A DNA stretch of 43,588 nt from assembly GCF_000722635.1 (NCBI RefSeq), contig NZ_JOKH01000002.1, positions 999,482 through 1,043,069 on the forward strand, given 5' to 3'. Positions 24,794 to 32,416 of the stretch are shown here, one piece after another (within the stretch, counting starts at the first letter, position 1; every line of letters starts with the position of its first letter). The DNA comes from Endozoicomonas numazuensis. Its GTDB lineage: Bacteria; Pseudomonadota; Gammaproteobacteria; Pseudomonadales; Endozoicomonadaceae. The translations under genes and the position numbers were made by a program. The notes under the pieces were generated by a model. It did no database searches. It worked only from the letters and a program-made list of their open reading frames with translations, and had not been told where the DNA came from.

Positions 24794-25693
24794 ATGCTGG
24801 ATGAGGCACTGGACTTGAATACTCCTACCCGGACAGAGAATGAACAGAGGAGAGCGGCTCCCGAAGAGACCAGCTCAACACCGGCGTTTAATCTCGATAG
24901 TCTGGGACGCAGTCGTCGCAAACTTAGTCTTGAGCAGGAAGAAAGCTGCCTCGACGTCAGAAATTTAAACCTGTTTTATAGTGAGAAGCAGGCGCTGCAC
25001 GATATATCGCTGATGATTCCCAAACGCAGGGTAACGGCTTTCATTGGCCCATCAGGCTGTGGTAAATCAACGCTGTTACGCAGCATGAACAGAATGAACG
25101 ACTTGGTTGAAGGCTGCCGTGTAGAAGGCGAAATTCAACTGGATGACCAGAATATTTATCAGAAAGGGGTCAACGTTGCTGACCTTCGTCGCCGGATTGG
25201 CATGGTATTCCAGAAGCCGAACCCTTTCCCAAAAAGTATTTATGAAAACGTTGCTTACGGGCTGCGTATTCAGGGAATAAACAAGAAACGTGTACTGGAT
25301 GAAGTGGTAGAGTGGGCTCTACGCAGTGCAGCCCTCTGGGATGAAGTCAAAGACCGACTGCATGAAAGTGCTCTGGGCATGTCCGGCGGTCAGCAGCAAC
25401 GTCTGGTCATTGCGAGGACCATTGCCGTTGAGCCTGAAGTTCTCCTGTTGGACGAACCGGCTTCCGCTCTGGACCCCATTTCGACTCTAAAAATTGAAGA
25501 ACTTATTAACAAGCTCAAGTCCAAGTTCACCATTGTCATTGTTACCCACAACATGCAACAGGCTGCTCGTGTCTCAGACTACACAGCGTTTATGTATATG
25601 GGTAAGCTTATTGAATTCGGTGATACAGATACGCTGTTCACGAACCCACAACAAAAACAAACTGAAGATTATATAACCGGCCGTTACGGCTGA
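24794..25693 (+). CDS. pstB: Phosphate ABC transporter ATP-binding protein
   Basis: 299 residues. The ABC domain has Walker [10 protein letters not shown] (about residue 93), Q-loop [11 protein letters not shown], signature [13 protein letters not shown], Walker [13 protein letters not shown] and the H-loop [14 protein letters not shown], all typical of PstB. The first 50 residues are an extra polar N-terminal extension beyond the usual PstB start. AAGGT precedes the ATG. It powers phosphate import and, with PhoU, contributes to Pho signalling. Confidence 0.96.
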   Translation: MLDEALDLNTPTRTENEQRRAAPEETSSTPAFNLDSLGRSRRKLSLEQEESCLDVRNLNLFYSEKQALHDISLMIPKRRVTAFIGPSGCGKSTLLRSMNRMNDLVEGCRVEGEIQLDDQNIYQKGVNVADLRRRIGMVFQKPNPFPKSIYENVAYGLRIQGINKKRVLDEVVEWALRSAALWDEVKDRLHESALGMSGGQQQRLVIARTIAVEPEVLLLDEPASALDPISTLKIEELINKLKSKFTIVIVTHNMQQAARVSDYTAFMYMGKLIEFGDTDTLFTNPQQKQTEDYITGRYG

Positions 25694-25727
25694 ATGCCCA
25701 TAGCCAATAAAAGCACCTGGAAAACCC

Positions 25728-26453
25728 ATGGATACCAAAAGCGAACTTCTTAGCCATCATATTTCCCAGCAATTTAACCATGAGCTGGAGGAATTACGAA
25801 ACAATCTCCTCTCCATGGGGGGGCAGGTTGAAAAGCAGGTATCCGATGCTATAAACGCGCTGATCAGTGCTGACAGTGAAGGGGCTGCTGTGGTCTGTGA
25901 AAAAGACACAGAGATCAACTTCATGGAACTGGCTATTGATGAGGAATGCTCTCGCATTCTGGCCAGACGTCAGCCTGCAGCCAGTGATCTCCGCCTGGTA
26001 ATTTCCTGCTCCAAGGCTGCTACTGACCTGGAAAGGATTGGCGACGAGGCCGCTAAAATAGCCCGATTTGCTATCAGTCTCAGTGAGCAGGGAGAAGCTC
26101 CCAAAGGCTATATCGAAACCCGTCATATTGGTAATCATGTACGACAGATGGTTCAGGATGCACTGAATGCTTTTGCCCGTTTTGACGCCGATTTGGCTCT
26201 GGCTGTTGCCAAGGAAGATAAAACTGTAGACCGTGAGTACAAGAGTGCAACACGGGAATTGGTTACTTATATGATGGAAGATCCGAGATCCATTACCCGG
26301 GTTCTGAATATCATGTGGGTATTGAGATCCCTTGAGCGAATTGGCGATCATGCCCGTAATCTGGCGGAATATGTTATCTACCTGGTAAAAGGTACTGATG
26401 TACGACACATTGGTATTAAAAGAATTCAGGAAGAAGTTTTTGACAAGGTTTGA
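25728..26453 (+). CDS. phoU: Phosphate signalling protein PhoU
   Basis: 241 residues with the two PhoU repeats. The first has MGGQVEKQVSDAINAL and DLRLVISCSKAATDLERIGDEA; the second has HVRQMVQDALNAFARFD and ITRVLNIMWVLRSLERIGDHARNLAE. The E-R-I-G-D-E/H-A metal-binding motifs are intact. PhoU represses the PhoR-PhoB response through the Pst complex when phosphate is plentiful. It follows pstB by 34 bases and directly abuts the convergent unknown gene. PhoB and PhoR are not in the window. Confidence 0.97.
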   Translation: MDTKSELLSHHISQQFNHELEELRNNLLSMGGQVEKQVSDAINALISADSEGAAVVCEKDTEINFMELAIDEECSRILARRQPAASDLRLVISCSKAATDLERIGDEAAKIARFAISLSEQGEAPKGYIETRHIGNHVRQMVQDALNAFARFDADLALAVAKEDKTVDREYKSATRELVTYMMEDPRSITRVLNIMWVLRSLERIGDHARNLAEYVIYLVKGTDVRHIGIKRIQEEVFDKV

Positions 26454-27275
26454 TCAGGGAATTCTCAGCATTGCATTGAATACAGGCCCGAGCCGCTCCG
26501 GATTCGGGTCCTTCATGCAAGCAAATTGACGTGTAATTTCATCCGCCCGATCCGGTGCTACTTTTTCTGCAAGCAATCTCACCAGCACAGGTGTCATGAC
26601 CATACATTCGTTGGCCGTATGACTCAAAGCATTAGAGAGACTTAAATCTGTCAATCTCATTTTCGGGCTGAAGTCTCTTTTATAATAAGCGACCAGCTGA
26701 ACAGCAAATAAATCCTGCATTGCACCTTCGGTACTGGAAAGCTCTCTTGCCAGCACATTAGCTACACCTTGATTTAATGCAATTCTGTTCAGAAGATCCT
26801 CCAACGTATGTCCTATGTCTTCTGTACCATAGGCATTGCCTGTTTTTTCCAAACAAATCATATGAACATAACGCATCACTTCGGATAACTTGTGGATGCG
26901 ATGCCCAGCATCCCCAACACACATAGCATGAATACACTCATTAAGCGCTTTTGTGGCTCTGAGCTCAACTTCTTCTATAGATAAGGGATTAACTGTAGTC
27001 TCTATGGATTTGGGTTTTAGCTGAATGTTTGGTTTTCTCTTTTCATCCAGACGAAAACTGACATATTGATTTGGTTCTCTTTCATGGGCTTGCCTATCTA
27101 AAATATTTTTTTCTTTTCTGGAACGAGTAAGCGCATGCTTATGTTCAAAGATTGGTGTTGTACCTTTTCTCTTTTTGACCAGCATACCTCTAAAACTTGC
27201 CCAGTCTTTTTTTAACCCATCTACAGTGAAATGAGTTCGAGCAAAAGTTTTAATGGCTCTGGTAACAGCACTCAT
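26454..27275 (-). CDS. Unknown protein, tandem paralogue B
   Basis: 273 residues of unknown function. The start (VTRAIKTFARTHFTVDGLKKDW) resembles that of the upstream neighbour (GVKSFVSDHISLAGFKKSC) and both share a central L-E/A-K-x-x-x-x-x-G-x-E-D-I/M-G-x-x-x-x-D-L segment and a related C-terminal part, so the two are distant paralogues. Middle residues 35-95 are basic and polar. No signal peptide, membrane helix or catalytic motif is visible. It lies 9 bases after gene A, almost certainly one transcript. The stop codon abuts that of phoU. Confidence 0.72.
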   Translation of the reverse strand: MSAVTRAIKTFARTHFTVDGLKKDWASFRGMLVKKRKGTTPIFEHKHALTRSRKEKNILDRQAHEREPNQYVSFRLDEKRKPNIQLKPKSIETTVNPLSIEEVELRATKALNECIHAMCVGDAGHRIHKLSEVMRYVHMICLEKTGNAYGTEDIGHTLEDLLNRIALNQGVANVLARELSSTEGAMQDLFAVQLVAYYKRDFSPKMRLTDLSLSNALSHTANECMVMTPVLVRLLAEKVAPDRADEITRQFACMKDPNPERLGPVFNAMLRIP

Positions 27276-27284
27276 AGGCTTGAC

Positions 27285-28103
27285 TCAATCTTTCATATGA
27301 AGTCTATTGAAAACAGTCTGCCCTATAGGCAAGAGCTCTTTTTCACTAGCAGATACTCCATTAATCTGTTTTTGTAATGCCTGTTTTTCATCGGGAAGTA
27401 AACTGCCCGTCATTTCATAATAAAGCTCTAAAGTATTATGCAAGAAATTACAGCCTCTAACACCCAAACAATTTATAGCAAGAGGTTGAGCTTCAACCTC
27501 ACTCCCTTTTTTAGCACGGACTTTAATCACATTCAGTTGAGCCGAAGCGCGAATAAATTTATAAAAAAATCCTTTTTCGCTTAATAGAGTTTTTATTTTC
27601 TCCTGATCATCCGCAGTCAGCTCAACCTCATCAAAAAGATCGCGCGTTGCCTGACCCATATCTTCTGGCCCAGGCTTGCACCCTTTTGCTATGTAAAGGG
27701 CTTTAAATACTGAGGAGTGCAACTCCAGAAGATTCTTCATTAATTCATTCGTTAATGTTTTGGCTTCTTCAGAGGAAAGATCCTGAATACCAGCTCCTCT
27801 TTCTACCAGTTTTTCCAGAAAGCTGGTCATTTGCGACCTCGCCTTCTCTTCATGTTTTTCAAGGTGCCAGTTATACAGTTTGACAGCCACACTCCAGGGT
27901 GATGCTTTTCTTTTATGAACAGACTTGTTAAATGACAACTCGGTATTGGGCGACCTAGCTACTTTGTCCAAAGCTGTAGTCAAAGCTTCAAGAACATAAA
28001 CCAGCTTACCAAAAACAGCGCCATATAATTTTTCACAGCTTTTTTTAAAGCCAGCAAGACTTATATGATCCGAAACAAAAGATTTAACCCCTTCAAAACT
28101 CAC
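27285..28103 (-). CDS. Unknown protein, tandem paralogue A
   Basis: 272 residues, predicted mostly helical, with no recognised domain. GTG start at 28103, supported by a strong GGAGGTG 6 bases ahead. Shared with gene B are the N-terminal VKSFVSDHISLAGFKK pattern and the GPEDMGQATRDLFDEVEL segment. A helical, Lys-rich stretch (KLYNWHLEKHEEKARSQ) lies in the middle. It is divergent from the secretion ABC transporter gene. Effector-like or immunity-like roles are only guesses. Confidence 0.72.
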   Translation of the reverse strand: MSFEGVKSFVSDHISLAGFKKSCEKLYGAVFGKLVYVLEALTTALDKVARSPNTELSFNKSVHKRKASPWSVAVKLYNWHLEKHEEKARSQMTSFLEKLVERGAGIQDLSSEEAKTLTNELMKNLLELHSSVFKALYIAKGCKPGPEDMGQATRDLFDEVELTADDQEKIKTLLSEKGFFYKFIRASAQLNVIKVRAKKGSEVEAQPLAINCLGVRGCNFLHNTLELYYEMTGSLLPDEKQALQKQINGVSASEKELLPIGQTVFNRLHMKD

Positions 28104-28307
28104 TCAACACCTCCATGTCAAAAAAGCATCATATTGCCTACCCAATGTAATTTTATAAAATCAAGCGACAGATATCAGACACTCTTTAATTGCTTTCTTA
28201 TTAATCATTTAAGACCAGTAAACTGCGCTAATCTTATTTTCATAAACCTTTCTACAGAATAAGCAGTAACTCTGTATTTTTATTTTTTTGTTTCAGTGGC
28301 AGGGACC

Positions 28308-30485
28308 ATGAATTACAGTGCAGCTGCAGACGATGCGACAGAAGAGTGGGGGATACCCGAGAGTGACCAGCAGGAATTTGACCCATTGCTGGAATGTCTC
28401 AGTATTTTAACCAAACATTATGGCAAGCCTTTTTCCCACGACTCTCTTCGTGCTGGATTACCGCTTGAAAATGGCAAGCTTACCGCAGATCTATTCTCCC
28501 GGGCTGCCGAGAGAGCAGGCCTTGCCTCTAAAACCCATAAAAGAGAATTGAAAGATATTTCTCCTTTGGTTACCCCCACGGTTATCTTTCTCAAACAACG
28601 TAAAGCCTGCATTCTGATTGATATTGATCATGAAGAAGGCAAAGCTCGTGTGATTCTTCCTGAAGCAGGAGATGGTGTTAAGCGAATCAACATCTCTGAC
28701 CTGGAAGAACACTATACCGGATATACTATCTATGTCCGGGAAAAGCATCGTTATGACAAACGGACTCCAACAACCCTCAATATTCGCTCAAGACACTGGT
28801 TCTGGGGCACTATTCTGGGCTCCTGGAGAATCTACCGTGATGTTTTACTGGCTTCTTTGTTGATTAATATTTTTGTGGTTGCCAGTCCACTGTTTGTTAT
28901 GAACGTTTATGACAGAGTGGTTCCCAATCAGGCTTTTGACACACTCTGGGTATTAGCTATCGGAGCCATTATTGTCTTCAGTTTTGACTTCATTCTGAAA
29001 ATGATTCGAAGTTATTTTATTGATCTTGCTGGTAAAAAATCAGACATATTGCTCTCTTCCAGAATTATGGAGCGTGTGCTGGGGCTTAGTATGTCAGCCA
29101 AGCCGGTTTCGGTGGGTTCTTTTGCCAAGAGCCTTCAGGAGTTTGAGAGTATCAGGGAATTTATCACTTCATCGACGATTATTGCCCTGGTTGATCTGCC
29201 TTTCACCCTGATCATTTTGATGGTTATTTTTATTCTGGGTGGCCCACTGGCTTACATTCCTCTTTTCTGTATGGCACTGATCGCTGCCTACAGTTTTGCT
29301 ATTCAGGGGCCTCTTAAACGCTCGGTTGAAAAGACCCTTCGCTCCAATTCACAGAAAAATGCCACCCTGATTGAAAGCCTTTCAGGCATGGAAGCGCTGA
29401 AGATTGCCCAGGCAGAGAGTGAAATTCAGTACAAATGGGAAAAAGCGGTTGGCCACATAGCCACCTGGAGTATCAAAACCAAGTTACTGAGTTCATCTGC
29501 CTCTACCATCAGCGCCTATGTTCAGCAGATGTGTAACATCGCTCTGGTGGCCTATGGTGTCTTCCTGATTTCTGAAGGCGACCTCAGCATGGGCGGCCTG
29601 ATTGCCACGGTTATGCTGTCAGGTCGTTGCCTGGCCCCCATGGCTCAGGTAGCTGGCCTTGCTACTCGCTACAATCAAGCAAAATCAGCACTCGATGGGC
29701 TTAACCAGATCATGGACATGCCCGTTGAGCGTCCAGCAGACCGTGATTATGTCCACCGCCCTGAGTTGACTGGCAGCATTGAGTTTGACGGGGTTAATTT
29801 CACCTACCCTGGCCAGGAAATTCAGGCTCTCAGAAACATCAATCTGAGAATCAATTCAGGTGAGAAAGTTGCCATCATCGGCCGCATTGGTTCTGGAAAA
29901 ACGACCATTGAGAAACTGATTCTTGGTCTCTATGAACCTGATGAAGGAGCCATCAGAGTCGATGGCATTGACCTTCGACAAATTAATCCTTCGGATTTAC
30001 GCAGCAGTATTGGCTGTGTTTCTCAGGATATCACCCTGTTCTATGGCAGCATCAAGGAGAACATCACTCTGGGTGCCAGCTTTGTCGAAGATACTGCACT
30101 GCTGAAAGCTGCTGAACTTTCAGGCGTTACCGAGTTCGCTAACAAACACCCTAACGGTTTGGACATGATCGTGGGCGAAAGAGGCCAGAACCTTTCAGGA
30201 GGCCAACGTCAAAGTATCGCTTTGGCCAGAGCTTTACTGATGGATCCACCCATATTGATTCTGGATGAGCCTTCCAGCTCAATGGATAACACCACAGAAT
30301 TGAGAGTAAAAGAGCAACTTAAAAAGCAGTGCAAGGATAAAACCATTGTTCTGGTCACTCATAAAGCCTCCATGCTGGAGTTGGTTGATCGCTTGATCGT
30401 GGTTGATAACGGAAAAATTGTCGCGGACGGACCCAAGGATCAGGTCCACGCTGCTCTTAAACAGGGCAAATTAAAAATCGAATAA
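28308..30485 (+). CDS. Type I secretion ABC transporter with degenerate C39 domain (LapB/HlyB type)
   Basis: 725 residues from the ATG at 28308 (AGGGA close ahead; a GTG at 28296 is possible). Residues 20-145 form a C39-peptidase-like domain without the catalytic Cys arrangement, as in HlyB and LapB, which bind substrates but do not cleave them. A six-helix exporter domain follows (LLASLLINIFVVASPLFVMN ...). The nucleotide domain has Walker A GRIGSGKTT, signature LSGGQRQSIALARALL, Walker B ILILDEPSSSMD and H-loop LVTHKAS. It energises one-step secretion through both membranes. The HlyD-type and adhesin genes follow. No TolC-type gene is present. Confidence 0.95.
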   Translation: MNYSAAADDATEEWGIPESDQQEFDPLLECLSILTKHYGKPFSHDSLRAGLPLENGKLTADLFSRAAERAGLASKTHKRELKDISPLVTPTVIFLKQRKACILIDIDHEEGKARVILPEAGDGVKRINISDLEEHYTGYTIYVREKHRYDKRTPTTLNIRSRHWFWGTILGSWRIYRDVLLASLLINIFVVASPLFVMNVYDRVVPNQAFDTLWVLAIGAIIVFSFDFILKMIRSYFIDLAGKKSDILLSSRIMERVLGLSMSAKPVSVGSFAKSLQEFESIREFITSSTIIALVDLPFTLIILMVIFILGGPLAYIPLFCMALIAAYSFAIQGPLKRSVEKTLRSNSQKNATLIESLSGMEALKIAQAESEIQYKWEKAVGHIATWSIKTKLLSSSASTISAYVQQMCNIALVAYGVFLISEGDLSMGGLIATVMLSGRCLAPMAQVAGLATRYNQAKSALDGLNQIMDMPVERPADRDYVHRPELTGSIEFDGVNFTYPGQEIQALRNINLRINSGEKVAIIGRIGSGKTTIEKLILGLYEPDEGAIRVDGIDLRQINPSDLRSSIGCVSQDITLFYGSIKENITLGASFVEDTALLKAAELSGVTEFANKHPNGLDMIVGERGQNLSGGQRQSIALARALLMDPPILILDEPSSSMDNTTELRVKEQLKKQCKDKTIVLVTHKASMLELVDRLIVVDNGKIVADGPKDQVHAALKQGKLKIE

Positions 30486-30523
30486 CCTGGCTGAGATTGA
30501 TAGAACCTATTCATAGAATAAAG

Positions 30524-30541
30524 CTGTCATCCAACTGCCAA
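30524..30541 (+). promoter_or_regulatory. Candidate Pho box between the two secretion genes
   Basis: CTGTCAT-CCAA-CTGCCAA: the first half-site is perfect, the second matches five of seven, and spacing is standard. It lies in the 87-base gap before the HlyD-type gene. No convincing -10 is seen at the expected distance. Confidence 0.4.
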
Positions 30542-30572
30542 CGATACAGAATGAATTGAACAGGATCGTGCA

Positions 30573-32123
30573 ATGAGTGAGTACAAGGACGATAAAACAC
30601 CTTCTGAGACACCTGAAGAGCAGCCTCAAAACCCTTCGGATTATGACAGCCCGGTGCCCGACAATTCTGATGAACCAGCAGATGAATCAGCAAATGAAAA
30701 AGCCCTGACAGGTGAACAGGTGCTAGATGATCCGGAAGAGCTCGACAGACAGCTCCAGGACGCCGAAAACGAAAAAGACCTTAAGAGTAACACCTCTCCT
30801 CTGGAAGAAAATATCAGCCCGGAAGACCTTGAGTATATGTCTGACACCAGCGCTGCTGTGCTGATGAAAACGCCCAGAGGCGGTAGGCTGCTGATTTACA
30901 CCATGTTATTAGCCATAGGCTCTGCCATCATCTGGGCCAGTGTAGCTCCGCTGGATGAAATCACTCGAGGCATGGGAAAAGTCATTCCTTCTACTCATCT
31001 TCAGGTCATTCAAAATCTGGAAGGTGGTATTTTGGAAGAGCTTTTTGTCAGAGAAGGTGAGCTGGTCAAGGAAGGACAACCTCTTCTGCAACTGGATGAC
31101 ACCCGCTTCAAATCCACTTTCAGGGAAAGCGCTGTTGAGTATTACAGTGAACTGGCCAAAGCAGCCAGATTAAAAGCTGAACTTTCTGGCACTCCCTTAA
31201 AATTCCCTCCTGAATTAAGTGATCATCAATCCTATGTTGATCGAGAAGTCCAGATTTTTCAGAGACGGGAAGCAGGCCTTAAAGCTGAGCTTGATATATC
31301 GAACAAGCAAGCTTCTCAAGCCAAGCATGAACTGGCGGCTTCCGAAGCACAGCTGGAGTTCTTGGCCACCAGTCTGGAGCTGGGTGAAGAGGAATTGGAA
31401 CTGACTACACCATTGGCCGAGCAGGGTGTCGTTTCTCATGTTGAAATGATTCAGCTCAAGCAGAGAGTCAATGACTTGGCCTCCGAGAAAAGAATGACAG
31501 AGCTCTCTATTCCGAAACTCAACGCTGCTTATCAGGAGGCCCTCGCACGTAAGCGAGAGCTCACTATCAAATTCCGTGAAGAAGTCGTTCAGGAATTGAA
31601 AGATGCTGAAGTCCGCCTTGATCAACTTTCTGAAACCCAGACCAATCTGGAAGATCAGGTTGTCAGAACATTACTTCGCTCCCCTGTGGAAGGCATTGTC
31701 AAAAAGATCAATGTGAAGACTGTAGGTGGGGTTGTTCAGCCAGGGATGGATGTCATGGAAATTGTCCCTGTAGAGGACACCTTATTGGTTGAAGCTCAGA
31801 TTGCTCCCAAAGATATTGGATTCCTCAGAGAGGGCATGAAATCAGTAGTCAAGCTGACCGCTTATGACTTCGCCGTTTATGGTGGGCTTGAAGGCCTGGT
31901 AGAACATATCAGTGCAGATACTATCAAAGACGAAAAAGGTGAAAGTTTTTACATCGTTCGCATCAGAACCCATGAGAACCAACTGGGTAGCCCTGAACAG
32001 CCACTGGAAATTATCCCGGGAATGAAAGCCAACATAGATATCATCACCGGGGAAAAAACCCTGATGGAATATCTGATGAAGCCCATTCTAAGAGCCAGAC
32101 AAAACGCCCTGACCGAACGATGA
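30573..32123 (+). CDS. Type I secretion periplasmic adaptor (HlyD/LapC type)
   Basis: 516 residues. An unusually long acidic, Pro/Glu/Asp-rich cytoplasmic tail of about 100 residues precedes a single membrane helix (LLIYTMLLAIGSAIIWASVA, about 107-126). Then come the HlyD features: VIQNLEGGILEELFVREGE (lipoyl half), a long coiled coil (about 200-340), the returning lipoyl half RSPVEGIVKKINVKTVGGVV and the beta-barrel GMDVMEIVP ... IAPKDIGFLREGM. It links the ABC exporter to a TolC-type outer-membrane channel. The long acidic N-tail may help substrate recruitment. It contains an ops-like sequence. Confidence 0.94.
   Translation: MSEYKDDKTPSETPEEQPQNPSDYDSPVPDNSDEPADESANEKALTGEQVLDDPEELDRQLQDAENEKDLKSNTSPLEENISPEDLEYMSDTSAAVLMKTPRGGRLLIYTMLLAIGSAIIWASVAPLDEITRGMGKVIPSTHLQVIQNLEGGILEELFVREGELVKEGQPLLQLDDTRFKSTFRESAVEYYSELAKAARLKAELSGTPLKFPPELSDHQSYVDREVQIFQRREAGLKAELDISNKQASQAKHELAASEAQLEFLATSLELGEEELELTTPLAEQGVVSHVEMIQLKQRVNDLASEKRMTELSIPKLNAAYQEALARKRELTIKFREEVVQELKDAEVRLDQLSETQTNLEDQVVRTLLRSPVEGIVKKINVKTVGGVVQPGMDVMEIVPVEDTLLVEAQIAPKDIGFLREGMKSVVKLTAYDFAVYGGLEGLVEHISADTIKDEKGESFYIVRIRTHENQLGSPEQPLEIIPGMKANIDIITGEKTLMEYLMKPILRARQNALTER
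30879..30890 (+). promoter_or_regulatory. ops-like element (RfaH recruitment) inside the HlyD-type gene
   Basis: GGCGGTAGGCTG matches the ops consensus GGCGGTAGNNTG at every defined position. It encodes Gly-Gly-Arg-Leu just before the membrane helix. Classical ops elements lie in untranslated leaders, so this coding position is unusual and chance is possible. Confidence 0.4.
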
Positions 32124-32416
32124 GAGCTTGTCAAAATCCATCTGGGTATTATTTTTTTAGAATATTTAAGAATTAAAATTAAATATTTAAATTACCTTAT
32201 GAAATAAATCATCTAACCACATGATTTTATTTCATTTTCTTATATATCTTTCTCCTCCTCTCTGCATAGCTTATGACTAAGCTTTCTAATAGATGTGCTT
32301 TTTTATCAAGTAATGGTGTGAGAAGGAGTTCTCCCCTACCTGTAACCTGACGTCCCCCTGCTCAGGCTTTCACTACTGAACTCCTCTTTGCACAACAAGG
32401 AAGTGGGCAAGGGAAT
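32124..32416 (+). promoter_or_regulatory. AT-rich leader of the adhesin gene with palindromes
   Basis: This stretch of about 290 bases is much richer in A and T than its neighbours. It holds AATATTTAA / TTAAATATT (32161-32169, 32179-32187), AAATAAATCAT / ATGATTTTATTT (32202-32212, 32221-32232, one bulge) and a small hairpin GAGAA-GGAG-TTCTC (32320-32333). It is likely a regulated promoter region, possibly silenced by an H-NS-type protein. No gene is seen. Confidence 0.5.

Noticed and set aside
24483-24818. 111-codon frame spanning the pstA end and pstA-pstB gap
   Set aside because: Mostly in the wrong frame of pstA, and the rest is low-complexity lysine-rich; no ribosome site.
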